A DNA stretch of 64,000 bases from Streptomyces sp. NBC_01431 (GTDB taxonomy: Bacteria; Actinomycetota; Actinomycetes; Streptomycetales; Streptomycetaceae): the NCBI RefSeq assembly GCF_036231355.1, contig NZ_CP109496.1, positions 7,378,001-7,442,000 on the forward strand. The letters run 5' to 3'. The notes under the pieces are model-generated. The model was not told where the DNA came from. It was given only the letters and a program-made list of their open reading frames with translations, and did not search any database. This document shows, one piece after another, positions 17,310 to 26,054 of this stretch (positions within the stretch are counted from its first letter, which is position 1; each line of letters opens with the position of its first letter). A program made the position numbers and the translations under genes.

Positions 17310-17347
17310 TGATACGAACGTACCATGATGTTGGTACGGCGGTATCA
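17310..17347. promoter_or_regulatory. 38-bp nested palindromic operator
   Basis: The sequence is TGATAC-N3-CGTACC-N8-GGTACG-N3-GTATCA, perfectly symmetrical over 38 bp. It lies midway between the divergent hydrolase and TetR genes. Two concentric inverted repeats of six bases suggest binding of two TetR dimers or one regulator with extended contacts. Confidence 0.8.
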
Positions 17348-17409
17348 TCAAGGCTCCGCGGCCGGGGCTCTCCCGTACCGGCGGGAACTGCGAAGCGGAG
17401 GAGCGGTCG

Positions 17410-18036
17410 GTGCCCAAGCGTGTGGACCATGTACAGCGACGGACCGAGATGGCCGAGGCGCTCGTCCGGGTCGCGGGCCGGCGCGGTCTGCACGCCGTGG
17501 GCATGCGCGATGTCGCGGCGGAGGCGGGGGTGTCGCTGCGGTTGGTCCAGTACTACTTCGAGACGAAGGAAAAGCTGCTGCTCTTCGGTCTGGAGCATCT
17601 GGCGCAGAGATTCGGGGAGCGGGTCTCCGCCCGCGTCCGTGCCGCAGGTAGCAGTCCCCGCCCGCGCGCGATGGTCGAGGCGCTGCTGATGGCGGCCCTG
17701 CCGGTCGACGAGGAGAGCCGCACCTTCCACCTCCTCTACACCTCCTACGCCGTCCTCTCCGTGAACGACCAGGCGCTCGCCGACCAGCCCTTCATCAACA
17801 ACCCCGACGCCGCCGAAGACGCCGTGGCGGCACTCCTTGTCCAGGCACAGGAGTCGGGCCTGCTCGAACCCGATCTGGATACGCGGTTGGAGGCGGTCAG
17901 CCTGCTCGCCATGTCCGCCGGACTCGGCACCAGCGTTCTCGTCGGCCAGCGGAGCCCGGAGTCGGCCGCCGCGGTGCTGGGTCACCACCTTGACCGGATC
18001 TTCCGCACTCCGGGAAGTGCGAAGGCGATTCCCTAG
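17410..18036 (+). CDS. TetR-family regulator
   Basis: A 208-residue TetR protein with its HTH at about residues 30-55 (MRDVAAEAGVSLRLVQYYFETKEKLL) and a BetI-like C-terminal domain. The start is GTG 17410 with GGAGGAG about seven bases upstream. It probably represses itself and the divergent hydrolase through the 38-bp operator. Confidence 0.9.
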   Translation: MPKRVDHVQRRTEMAEALVRVAGRRGLHAVGMRDVAAEAGVSLRLVQYYFETKEKLLLFGLEHLAQRFGERVSARVRAAGSSPRPRAMVEALLMAALPVDEESRTFHLLYTSYAVLSVNDQALADQPFINNPDAAEDAVAALLVQAQESGLLEPDLDTRLEAVSLLAMSAGLGTSVLVGQRSPESAAAVLGHHLDRIFRTPGSAKAIP

Positions 18037-18185
18037 GTCCTTCCTGGCCCCGGCCCCGTCCCCTGCCCCCGTCGCATCGCCGTGCGTCGTCGTCGGACGA
18101 CTCGTCCTGCCGGGCCGCGGGACGGTGGGCGGGGGCTCCGTGGTGTTGGCTCCGGCGCCAAGTGGCCGCCCCCGCCCGCGTTGGA

Positions 18186-19562
18186 TCAGGACGCTTGCGC
18201 GACCCGGCCGAAGAGCCGGCCGGCGAGGTCGACGCCTGTGATCGCGCCGTTGGCGTCGCGGGAGAAGTAGCCGCGCTGCCCCTTGAGGCCGCCGTCGGTG
18301 ATGACGTACTCGTCGCCGTCGCCGGGAAGGAAGCCCATCTCCGCGGCCGGGTAGTCCGGGGGCAGGTCCTCGCTCGACGCCGCGCGAATCTCGGGCTTGA
18401 TCCCGACCGCCAGGGTGAGACGGGCGCCGTCGGTGGCTATGTCGAGGTTCATGGCGTCGATCTCGTAGCGGCCGACGACCTGTTGGGCCGACTCCTCGTC
18501 GTACGCGAGCGGCTCCGCGGTCTTCTCCACTACGCCGAGGTAGTGCTCCAGCGCCCACCGCACGACGGACTGGTTGAAGGGGTATCCGTCCGGGCCGACA
18601 TTGGCCAGCGAGACCACCGCGAAGTTGCGTTCGGGCACGATGAGCAGCTCGGCGAACTGGCCGTTGCCCGAGCCGCCGTGGCCGATCGCGTGGAGGCCGT
18701 CCAGGTCGTGCAGGAACCAGCAGACGCCGAAGCCGTCGCCGAGAGTGCTGGCGCGCAGCCCGACGGTCTGCTCCCGCATGCGGTGCAGTTCCGCGGCGGG
18801 CAGAACGCCGTCGCCGTCGCCGAGTTGGAACCGTGCCCAGCGCAGCAGGTCGCTCACCGACGAGGCGAGGCCGCCGCCGGGGTTGTCGCCGCGCGCGCCC
18901 TCCTTGAACGCTCCCCACGGCCGGGCGGCCCGCAGTTCGCCGTCGTCATCGCGGTTGTAGCCCACGGCGAACTTGCGGACCATCACCTCCGCCAGTCCGT
19001 ACACGGTGTCCGACAGGCCCACCGGCTTCAGCACGAGCGAATCCATGGCCTGCTCGAAGGGCAGGCCCGTGACCTTCTCGATGATCCGCCCGGCCAGGTT
19101 GTAACCGGCCTGGCTGTACGAGGCGCGGGACCCGGGCGCCGCGATCAGCGGCAGTTGGGGCAGCTTCGCCACGAGCCCGGCCAGCGAGCGATCGCCCTCG
19201 CCGTCGTCCATCAGGTTCCAGTCCAGGCCCGCGGTGTGGTTGAGCAGGTTCAGGACGGTGATCTGCGCCGCGGCCTGCTCGTCGGCCAGCTTCAGCTCGG
19301 GCACGTAGCGCCGCACCGGGGCGTGCAGGTCGACCTTCCCCTCGGCGACCAGGCGCATCAGGGCGGTCGCGGTGAAGGTCTTCGACACCGACGCGAGCGG
19401 GAATAGCGTGTTCTCGTCCACCGGCAGGGGGTGATCCAGGTTGGTCACACCGTGCGAGGCGTAGATCTCCTGGCCGTCCAGGAACACTCCGACGGCGACT
19501 CCTGGAACACCGAGCTCCGTGGCCTGCGCCTTGACGAACTCCGACAGCTTGTCCTGCGACAT
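18186..19562 (-). CDS. Serine hydrolase (class C beta-lactamase fold)
   Basis: A 458-residue member of the beta-lactamase/D-Ala-D-Ala-carboxypeptidase/esterase superfamily. The nucleophile motif SVSK is at residues 58-61, the Tyr motif is in ASYSQAGYN, and the third motif is in GHGGSGNG. An extra C-terminal lipocalin-like domain of about 100 residues follows. No signal peptide is seen, so it is probably cytoplasmic and acts as an esterase or peptidase. The start is ATG 19562 with GGGGAG six bases upstream. It faces a TetR gene across three operator copies. Confidence 0.9.
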   Translation of the reverse strand: MSQDKLSEFVKAQATELGVPGVAVGVFLDGQEIYASHGVTNLDHPLPVDENTLFPLASVSKTFTATALMRLVAEGKVDLHAPVRRYVPELKLADEQAAAQITVLNLLNHTAGLDWNLMDDGEGDRSLAGLVAKLPQLPLIAAPGSRASYSQAGYNLAGRIIEKVTGLPFEQAMDSLVLKPVGLSDTVYGLAEVMVRKFAVGYNRDDDGELRAARPWGAFKEGARGDNPGGGLASSVSDLLRWARFQLGDGDGVLPAAELHRMREQTVGLRASTLGDGFGVCWFLHDLDGLHAIGHGGSGNGQFAELLIVPERNFAVVSLANVGPDGYPFNQSVVRWALEHYLGVVEKTAEPLAYDEESAQQVVGRYEIDAMNLDIATDGARLTLAVGIKPEIRAASSEDLPPDYPAAEMGFLPGDGDEYVITDGGLKGQRGYFSRDANGAITGVDLAGRLFGRVAQAS

Positions 19563-19583
19563 GGTGGGCTCCCCGTTCGAGTG

Positions 19584-19656
19584 CTTGAACTAAGTACGAG
19601 TACGAGCGTAGGGGCTACTTGAACTAAGTGCAAGAGGTCCATGAACTAAGTTCAAG
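19584..19656. promoter_or_regulatory. Three 17-bp TetR operators
   Basis: Three copies of a CTTGAAC-TAA-GTTCAAG palindrome are present. They are 19584-19600 (right arm GTACGAG), 19618-19634 (right arm GTGCAAG) and 19640-19656 (left arm CATGAAC). The centre TAA is constant. Start-to-start spacings are 34 and 22 bp, about three and two helical turns. The third copy abuts the -10 box TAGGGT (19657-19662) of the leaderless TetR gene, so binding there would repress it directly. Confidence 0.85.
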
Positions 19657-19669
19657 TAGGGTGCTGGGT

Positions 19670-20365
19670 ATGCCGAGAGACACACTGACCGCAGACCGGA
19701 TCGTCCGAGCGGCCATCGAGCTGCTCGACGACGAAGGACTGGACGGCCTCAACATGCGGAGCCTGGCGAAACGGCTCGGCTCGGCCCCCACGGCCGTCTA
19801 CTGGCACATCAAGACCAAGGACGACCTGGTCCGGCTCGCCGGCGACGCGATCTGGTACGAGGTCGAGCTGCCCGATCTCGACGCCGCCGACTGGCGTACG
19901 GCCGCCGCCGCCCACGCCACCGGCATGCACGCGATGCTCACCCGGCACCCCTGGCTCGGCCAGGCGTTCGGCAGCCACCTCCTGCACGGAGCCGGTCAGG
20001 CCCGCCACAACGACCTGAGCCTGGCCATCTACGAAAAGGCGGGCTTCGCCGCCGCCGACGCGGACCGGGCGGCCGCCACCGTGTTCACCTTCGTGCTCGG
20101 CAGCACGCTCGGCCCGGCCGCGCAGGTCTCGCTGAACCGCCGACTGAACAAGGACGGCGCGGACGGCGAACAACGGATGGCCGACGCCATGAAACGTGCC
20201 ACCGAGATCGCCATGCAGTTCCCGCGCCTGCGTGAACGCCTGGGCACCACGGCCGCCACGGAGTACGCCGCGGCGCCCGACGACACCTTCACGTTCGGCC
20301 TTCAGTGCCTCCTGGACGGCTTCGCGGCGCGCCTCGCCGCCGGCAACACCCGTCGGCGCCGGTAA
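19670..20365 (+). CDS. TetR-family repressor (TetR_C type)
   Basis: A 231-residue regulator with an N-terminal HTH (LNMRSLAKRLGSAPTAVYWHIKTKDDL) like that of TetR itself and a C-terminal TetR_C-like domain, the group that senses tetracycline-like and other bulky ligands. ATG 19670 follows a TAGGGT -10 box by seven bases, so the transcript is probably leaderless. The adjacent triple operator predicts autorepression and control of the divergent serine hydrolase. Confidence 0.9.
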   Translation: MPRDTLTADRIVRAAIELLDDEGLDGLNMRSLAKRLGSAPTAVYWHIKTKDDLVRLAGDAIWYEVELPDLDAADWRTAAAAHATGMHAMLTRHPWLGQAFGSHLLHGAGQARHNDLSLAIYEKAGFAAADADRAAATVFTFVLGSTLGPAAQVSLNRRLNKDGADGEQRMADAMKRATEIAMQFPRLRERLGTTAATEYAAAPDDTFTFGLQCLLDGFAARLAAGNTRRRR

Positions 20366-20367
20366 AC

Positions 20368-20399
20368 CCGGCGCCCACCGTTCGAGGTGCCGACGCCGG
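20368..20399. terminator. Imperfect hairpin between convergent genes
   Basis: CCGGCG (20368-20373) pairs with CGCCGG (20394-20399), with an inner CACC/GGTG stem around the loop GTTCGA. It lies between the convergent TetR and kinase genes and is a plausible bidirectional terminator. Confidence 0.5.
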
Positions 20400-20405
20400 T
20401 GTCGT

Positions 20406-21338
20406 TCACGCTCGTTCCGTCAGCAACCCCGCAAGGCCGTCCGCGAATTCGGTGAGCCAGTTCAGTCGGGGTCCGTTGCGGGCCATGCGGAAGCCGTGCC
20501 GACGACCCCAGAACGCGGCCTGGACGGCGTGGAGTTGGGCCCATCGCTGGACGCGTACGCGATCCAGTTCCGCGGCTTCGGCGAACACGTCCAGGGCGCG
20601 GTGGGCGGCCTTGCCCATGTCGTCGGCTTCAAGCAGCGTCAGCGCGCGCGACTTGAGCAGTGTGCCGCCGTCGTAGGCGGGGTCTCCCACGCACCCCTTG
20701 GGATCGACGGCCAGCCACGGCTCACGCTCCGCGCGCAGGATGTTCCCGGCGTGGAGATCACCATGGATGAGGACATCCGGCTGGCTGGCGCCGAGCTCAC
20801 GGATGGTCGCCGCGGCGGCGTCCACGACGTGGCGCGGCATCGTGTGCGCCAGTTCCGCGGCATCCTTGCGCAGTTGCGCCTCCCAAGCGGCGGCCTGCTC
20901 CCTCATCCGGGGCAGGCCGGGCGGCGCGGGAACGGCCAGTCTGCGGCTGATCCGCGCTGCGACGCTCACCACCTCGTCGTCGTCCGCGACTTCCGACAGA
21001 CGCGAGGTGTGAGCCCGCTCAAGCAGCATCGCGAAGTGCTCGTCATCGCGCTCGTACAGCCAAACAGCTCCGTGGCCGCCCCACGCCGCGAAGGCGTCCG
21101 GCTCATGGACGTTGCCGGGATGCGGAAACGACACCTTCAGCACAGCGGCCCCCTCGGCCTTCCGCCGGACCGGGACGATGACTCCAACACCCCCATGCAT
21201 GACGTCGCCGTCCGGCACGCACCCCCAGCGCTGCGTCAACTCGTCCACCAGCATGGGCAGTTCGGCGAGCCACGCCGCTCCGGGCTCTCCCTCGCGCTCG
21301 ATGGTGTTCCGAGTGAACGTGTCCGGTACCGCGATCAT
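20406..21338 (-). CDS. APH(6)/hydroxyurea-type phosphotransferase
   Basis: A 310-residue kinase of the aminoglycoside 6-phosphotransferase/hydroxyurea-resistance family. The ATP lysine is probably Lys68 in VLKVSFPHPG, the catalytic loop is HGDLHAGNIL with Asp194, and the metal-binding Asp is in AVDPKGCVGDPAYD. Known members phosphorylate streptomycin at O-6 or inactivate hydroxyurea. Chromosomal copies like this are common, and the natural substrate cannot be predicted. ATG 21338 follows TAGGGT (21350-21345) by six bases, a leaderless arrangement. Some resistance phenotype is possible but not shown. Confidence 0.9.
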   Translation of the reverse strand: MIAVPDTFTRNTIEREGEPGAAWLAELPMLVDELTQRWGCVPDGDVMHGGVGVIVPVRRKAEGAAVLKVSFPHPGNVHEPDAFAAWGGHGAVWLYERDDEHFAMLLERAHTSRLSEVADDDEVVSVAARISRRLAVPAPPGLPRMREQAAAWEAQLRKDAAELAHTMPRHVVDAAAATIRELGASQPDVLIHGDLHAGNILRAEREPWLAVDPKGCVGDPAYDGGTLLKSRALTLLEADDMGKAAHRALDVFAEAAELDRVRVQRWAQLHAVQAAFWGRRHGFRMARNGPRLNWLTEFADGLAGLLTERA

Positions 21339-21347
21339 CCGGGCACC

Positions 21348-21671
21348 CTACTCGCAGCGACAGTTGCAGGACGCGAGTCGGACCGAACCACCTTCCAAGG
21401 GGCCGGTCGTCCCAAGGGTGTGGCGTGGATGAGGACCGGCAGGCCCGAACGGGCCTTCTTGCCGATGGAGGCGCTGGTTCCAGTCGATCCACGCCAGGGC
21501 TTCCTGCCGGGACTTGGGACGGGGGTGGTACCTCATCACGGTCGGGTCGCCGAGGAGTGCGGCCATGTCGTCGAGGTCGTCTTCGGCCATCTGCCGGAAG
21601 GCAAGTCGCGGGGTGGGCGGCGGAATTGCGTGGTGGTGGGCCAGGGGTTCTCCTCCTGCGGTCCTCGGCAC
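21348..21671 (-). pseudogene. Truncated GNAT acetyltransferase
   Basis: A 107-codon frame whose residues 20-75 read like the N-terminal half of a RimJ-type acetyltransferase: TPRLAFRQMAEDDLDDMAAL, then GDPTVMRYHPRPKSRQEALAWIDWN. The family then requires an acetyl-CoA-binding half, but the frame runs into unrelated sequence and the start of the kinase promoter. This is most simply a 3'-deleted gene. Confidence 0.6.
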
Positions 21672-22472
21672 GCCCGACCGCAGGCCGGTCCGGGGCCCCA
21701 GCGGTCAGGCGTCGAAGCCGCGGCGGGGCGGCGTCGATGTGGAACAGAGCGCATGCCCACGGGGCGGATGCCCTTCGGCTCGTGGACGCCGATGGCTGGC
21801 TGGCGCCCGCCGGTCCGTGGGGGACCCGGAGCAGCGGGCGGGCTGCCGGGTTGGACGGCGGCCGCGTCGACTCGACCCTGCCGTATGCGCCCGGCTCGGG
21901 GCTACCATCGCCCGGATGGCCCAACGTGCCCGAAACCCTCAAGGGGCCGCCGGGTGGGGCGTCCCCGCGAGTTCGGGCACGGCGCCCGGGTCGTGCTCGG
22001 GTGTGCCCCGCGACGAAGCGGCGGACGGAACAGCACGATCACCGGGCCCACGACCCGCGGTAGCCCGGGTCGGCAGGTGGAGAAGCGCGCAACGTGTCCA
22101 CTCCGAAGAGGACCTGGCCATCCACGATGCCGATCACCGGGGCGGCCGGGCGCCCGCCCCGGGTGCGTACGACACCAATCGGTGGACCACGCCGTCAGCG
22201 CCCGCGACGGCGGCCGCGAGATGAGGCCGATGACAATCCGGGCGATGATGCTCCTGGCGGAAATCCGCTTCCTTGTCGTCGCGGAACCGGTGGCGCCGAC
22301 CGGGCAGCGACAGCACGGAGCCGGTCTCCTCGTTCGCCTTCGCCGCGGTACCCCAGGCGAGAGCCCGCGCACGGGACCCACGGCCCTCGGGTTGTGACCG
22401 AGGTCCCGGACCGGACCGCGCCGATCGGGGCAGACGGCGCGGAAGACGTCCCCCGTTCCGGAGTGGTCACAC
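21672..22472. other. 800-bp region without a convincing gene
   Basis: All six frames are open for long stretches, as usual at this GC content, but none has a recognisable domain or balanced composition. On the minus strand near 22150-22320, neighbouring frames carry short protein-like patches (for example VVHRLVSYAPG), and a plus-strand ATG at 21916 has a TACCAT box six bases ahead. With the truncated acetyltransferase next door, this suggests a decaying or recently deleted segment. Confidence 0.45.
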
Positions 22473-23582
22473 ATGCCGATGGAAGAAGATGACGCCAACC
22501 GCTCGACCGCGGAGCACGCCGCGCCCGGCGGCCACGGTACGCACGCGAGGAAGCGGGGCGCGGCCGGTGCCTGGGCCGATTTCAAGCACTCCCCGTTCCT
22601 GCCGGCGGTCGTGCTGGTCTTCATCCTGGCCGCCGCCGCGGGCCTGTTCGCGGGCTCCTACACGTACGCCATGGCCAATCCGACGCCCCGCCACATCCCC
22701 ACCGCGCTGGTCGCGCCGCCCGGCTCCGCCGAGGCGAAGAAGTTCGTTGCCGGGATGGACAAGGCTCTCAACGCCTCACTCGAACTGCGTCCGTACGCGA
22801 ACCAAGGCGCGGCCCGGCAGGCGATGGAGGAGCAGACCGTCTTCGCGATCCTCGACGTGCGGCCGGACGGGGTGCGCATGGACGTGTCGGGCGCCGCCGG
22901 GGCGTCCGTGGCACAGGTGCTCGCCCAGGCCGCGGTTCCGGTGGCGAAGGCCGTCGGCGTGCCGGTGACGATCACCGACGCCAAGCCGCTCCAGCCGGGC
23001 GACCCACGGGGCCTCGCGCTGTTCTACATCTCGCTCGCGGCCGTGGTGCTGGGCTTCGTCGGCTCCATTCAGCTGAGCGTGCACGCCCGGACGCTGAACC
23101 CGCTGGAGCGGATCGCGTTCACCGTGGCGTACTCCTTGCTCGGCGGGTTCACCATCGCCGCGGTGGTCGACTGGGGGCTCGGCGCGGTGCGGCTGCCGTT
23201 CCTGGAGTCCTGGACGATCCTCGCGTTCACGATGTTCACGTCCGGCATGGTCTTCACCATGTTCAACACCTTGATCGGGCGCTGGGCCATGCTGCCCACC
23301 TGGGGGCTCATGGTGCTCCTTGGCAATCCCTCCTCCGGTGGCGCGGTGTCCTGGCCGCTGTTGCCGTCGCTCCTGGGCCACGTCGGGCGCTGGCTGCCGC
23401 CCGGCGCGTCGGTGAACGCACAGCACACGGCCGTCTACTTCGCCGACGCCCAGCACGCCTTCCCGTTCCTCGTGCTGGCCGGCTGGTCCCTGCTGTCGTG
23501 CGCGGTGTTCTGGCTCTGGCGCCACCGCCACCCCGGGGGCCGCGACCGCGGCTCCCCGGCGCACGGGGCGGCGGCCGCCTGA
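22473..23582 (+). CDS. Multi-pass membrane protein (DUF3533/YhgE-like)
   Basis: A 369-residue membrane protein. One helix at about 42-67 (FLPAVVLVFILAAAAGLFAG) is followed by an extracytoplasmic domain of about 120 residues. Five C-terminal helices follow (about 175-360). One N-terminal helix, an outside domain and a terminal helix cluster is the topology of ABC-2-like YhgE/Pip and DUF3533 proteins, which are linked to export or phage infection in other bacteria. The start is ATG 22473 with GGAG nine bases upstream. No ATPase gene is adjacent. Confidence 0.8.
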   Translation: MPMEEDDANRSTAEHAAPGGHGTHARKRGAAGAWADFKHSPFLPAVVLVFILAAAAGLFAGSYTYAMANPTPRHIPTALVAPPGSAEAKKFVAGMDKALNASLELRPYANQGAARQAMEEQTVFAILDVRPDGVRMDVSGAAGASVAQVLAQAAVPVAKAVGVPVTITDAKPLQPGDPRGLALFYISLAAVVLGFVGSIQLSVHARTLNPLERIAFTVAYSLLGGFTIAAVVDWGLGAVRLPFLESWTILAFTMFTSGMVFTMFNTLIGRWAMLPTWGLMVLLGNPSSGGAVSWPLLPSLLGHVGRWLPPGASVNAQHTAVYFADAQHAFPFLVLAGWSLLSCAVFWLWRHRHPGGRDRGSPAHGAAAA

Positions 23583-23637
23583 CCCCGAGTCGGGATGCGG
23601 GGGCAACCGATGGGGGCGGACCGGATACGGTGCTCGT

Positions 23638-24819
23638 GTGCTGATCACGGGGGAGGAGACGGGGACGGCGTTGCTGCTGGCGGCCGCTCCGTCGAACAAG
23701 GGTCGTCTCATCGATGCGGCGTCGGTGCTCCCGGGCCTGGCGGCGGTCGCACCGGGCGTGCTGACCGGGACCCGGGCGGCGACGGTCGTGGAACTGGCCG
23801 ACCCGGTCGACCCGCAGACCGTGCTGACCCGGATCCGCGCCGCGGCGGCCACGCCCGGCCCGCTGGCGCTCTACATCGCGGGCCAGCTGCACGTCGATGC
23901 CAAACAGCGCCTGCTGCACGTCGCGTTGGCCCGCACCACGCCGTCGACGCTGCGCTACACCGCGTTGCCCTGGGCGTGGCTCGCTCACGAGTTGACGATG
24001 CGACGGCCGGGCACCACGACGGTGGTCGTCGACCTGGTCGCCGACGAGACGGCCTGGCAACTCGTGCAGCACGAGCACCTCGCGCTGGGCCACGGGATCC
24101 GCCTGTACGGACGTGTCTGCCCGCCCCCGCCGCGCCGGACGGTGCTGTCGCCCGACTATCTGAAGGAGTACGCCACGGTGTGGCGCAGCGGGGCGAGCCC
24201 CTCGCCCGCGCAGCTCCACGAGCACGCCGCGGAGCAGACCGGCGCGGCGAGCGCGCGGTTCCTCAGAGTCGATGTCCCGCAGTTCGGTACGGACGAGCCT
24301 CATCTCCAGGCGCCGCAGGCGATCTCGGCGTTCCCGCAGCAGCCCGGCCCTGTGGATGCGCCCGCCGCGCCCCCGACGTCCGTCGCTGATCCGCATCCGG
24401 CGATTCTGGCGGCCGCACACGCGGGACGGCACAGCGAGGCGGCGTCCATGGCCGCGGTGTGGGAGAGCGAGGCGCTGCGCACCTACGGGCCGGGTTCGCT
24501 GGAGGCGATCCACTGGCTGGAGGTCCGCGCCGACCTCGCCCGCCTCGCCCAAGACCCCGCCCGCAGTTGCGAGTTGTGGATGGCCTGCGCCCAGGCGCGC
24601 CTCGCCCGCCGGCAGCCCACCGACGACGTCGACGTCCAGGCGGCCGTCGACCGCGCCCACCATCAGTGGGAACAGCTCCGCGACCCCGCGCGGGCGCGCC
24701 CGCTGGCCCCGGCCCTCGTCGCGCTGCGCCGCCAGGTGCCGGGCCGCCAGAACGGCGCCCTGGAAGCCGTGCAGCGCCGTCTGGAACTCCTTCACGAGGT
24801 TGCTGCCGACAGGCGCTGA
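23638..24819 (+). CDS. Hypothetical protein, possible caspase-like fold remnant
   Basis: A 393-residue protein with no confident family. Residues about 75-150 alternate hydrophobic strands and helices. LALYIAGQLHVDAKQRLLHVAL and TTTVVVDLVADETAW occupy the places where caspase/CHAT proteases have YxSGHG and DxCHSG, but the catalytic His and Cys are absent. A Pro-rich linker (about 215-250) leads to a helical TPR-like C-terminus (ILAAAHAGRHSEAASMAAVW and following). GTG 23638 is six bases after TACGGT (23626-23631), so it is probably leaderless. The caspase comparison is speculative. Confidence 0.75.
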   Translation: MLITGEETGTALLLAAAPSNKGRLIDAASVLPGLAAVAPGVLTGTRAATVVELADPVDPQTVLTRIRAAAATPGPLALYIAGQLHVDAKQRLLHVALARTTPSTLRYTALPWAWLAHELTMRRPGTTTVVVDLVADETAWQLVQHEHLALGHGIRLYGRVCPPPPRRTVLSPDYLKEYATVWRSGASPSPAQLHEHAAEQTGAASARFLRVDVPQFGTDEPHLQAPQAISAFPQQPGPVDAPAAPPTSVADPHPAILAAAHAGRHSEAASMAAVWESEALRTYGPGSLEAIHWLEVRADLARLAQDPARSCELWMACAQARLARRQPTDDVDVQAAVDRAHHQWEQLRDPARARPLAPALVALRRQVPGRQNGALEAVQRRLELLHEVAADRR

Positions 24820-24914
24820 CCCGCCACGTCGTCCCCGAACGGGGTGAGACCTCCGGTGCCGCGCCTGCCTGGCAAGCAGCTCTGGGCACGAACAAGGCGC
24901 GGGGTCAGGGCAGT

Positions 24915-25202
24915 TCAGGGCCGGACGCCCGCCTTGCCGGGCTGGTCGATGGCGCCGGGAGGGGAGAGCCGGCGGAGCGCGAGGAGGCCGCCGATGCCGG
25001 GAACGAGGGCAGTTGCCCTGACGGTCGTCGTGGCCTGCTTGAGGCGCCAGGTGGCGGCCACGACGAACAGGTAGGCACAGCCGTGAGTGGGGCCCGCCAA
25101 GGAGGAGACGGCCTTGAGGTGTGCGGTGGCGAGGTTGGCCAGCATGATGATCAGTGAGATGAGTTCGACGTGTGCCGCGATGCGCAGCGGGCGAAGGTGC
25201 AT
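24915..25202 (-). CDS. DUF3817-family membrane protein
   Basis: A 95-residue protein with about three membrane helices (IAAHVELISLIIMLANLAT; GPTHGCAYLFVVAATWRL; ALVPGIGGLLALRRL). The GPTHG motif between helices is typical of DUF3817. Function is unknown. The start is ATG 25202 with GGAG seven bases upstream, just past the previous gene's stop codon at 25205. It is the last gene of a four-gene minus-strand operon. Confidence 0.85.
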   Translation of the reverse strand: MHLRPLRIAAHVELISLIIMLANLATAHLKAVSSLAGPTHGCAYLFVVAATWRLKQATTTVRATALVPGIGGLLALRRLSPPGAIDQPGKAGVRP

Positions 25203-25204
25203 GA

Positions 25205-25672
25205 TCACGCTCCGGTGGTGGAACCGGGGCGGATGATCATCAGGACGGTGACCGTTGCCCACAGCAGGTTGAAGAGGCCGGTGAGCATGGCGAGGCGTCC
25301 AGCGTCTCGGGAGCCGGGGCTGAGGCCGGACGTCTGTGGGGCGGTGAGGACGCTGTCCTGGGCGGGCAGGATCAGCAGCGCCAGGATGGCGGCGGCCGCG
25401 GCGGTCAGCAGGATCGAGGTGATCAGCCATCCGCTTGTGAGCACACCGAGGCTGCTGGCCGTGGCGAACCCGAAGACGGGAACCGCGAGGCCGATGGCTG
25501 CGTACACGCGGCAGATGCGGTGCAGCATCCGCAAGGTCGTCAGCGCCTCGCGGCCATCGAGGTCGGCGGCGGCGCGCCGCAGTACCCGCGGGAACATGCT
25601 CGCGGCGACGGTGACCGGACCGACGGCCAGAACAGCGGCCAGGACGTGCAGGGAGAGGAGGAGCTTCGTCAT
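25205..25672 (-). CDS. Small integral membrane protein (DUF2269-like)
   Basis: A 155-residue protein with four predicted membrane helices, beginning MTKLLLSLHVLAAVLAVGPV. The invariant-looking His and the GPVTVAASMFP turn resemble DUF2269-type membrane proteins. ATG 25672 lies two bases after the upstream stop, and its own stop abuts the next start, so it is tightly coupled in the operon. Function is unknown. Confidence 0.82.
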   Translation of the reverse strand: MTKLLLSLHVLAAVLAVGPVTVAASMFPRVLRRAAADLDGREALTTLRMLHRICRVYAAIGLAVPVFGFATASSLGVLTSGWLITSILLTAAAAAILALLILPAQDSVLTAPQTSGLSPGSRDAGRLAMLTGLFNLLWATVTVLMIIRPGSTTGA

Positions 25673-25674
25673 GG

Positions 25675-25995
25675 TCAGCGCCCCGCGACCGCTCGGTCGG
25701 CACGGCGCTTGCCGGTGACCTTGGATGCCGGGAGGCGTCCGGCTCTGGAGGTGCCGGTCAGTGTGTCGCCGGTGACCGTCACGGCGAAGGCCAGGTTCAG
25801 GCGTATCGGCTTGGTGACGGACTGCTGCCAGGTAAGCCGGTCGCCGTCGAGCGCGACATCGCTGAGGGCGACCTCCTCCGACGCCCCGAGGGCGACCCCG
25901 GTCAGGACGCCGTCCCGGTGCAGGAGTTCGACGGTGGCTTCGATCTTGCCGATGGGGGTGGAGACGGACAGGTCCCAAGTTCCTTCGACGGACAT
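25675..25995 (-). CDS. Small beta-rich hypothetical protein
   Basis: A 106-residue soluble protein with alternating strands (GTWDLSVSTPIGKIEATVEL; LSDVALDGDRLTWQQSVT; LNLAFAVTVTGDTLTGTSRA). The pattern resembles a small lipocalin-like or calycin barrel. It ends in a basic tail. It is the second gene of the operon headed by the DJ-1 protein. Function is unknown; ligand carrying is a guess from the fold. Confidence 0.8.
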   Translation of the reverse strand: MSVEGTWDLSVSTPIGKIEATVELLHRDGVLTGVALGASEEVALSDVALDGDRLTWQQSVTKPIRLNLAFAVTVTGDTLTGTSRAGRLPASKVTGKRRADRAVAGR

Positions 25996-26054
25996 GCTCT
26001 TGCTGTTTCCTCACGGTGTGGTGCGAGCAGGGGTACGGGGGGCGCGGCGCGTGG

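Noticed and set aside
16351..18918. An 855-codon frame extending the alpha/beta hydrolase
   Set aside because: The upstream part is antisense to the TetR gene and overlaps the serine hydrolase gene in another frame; the real start is GTG 17283 with a ribosome site.
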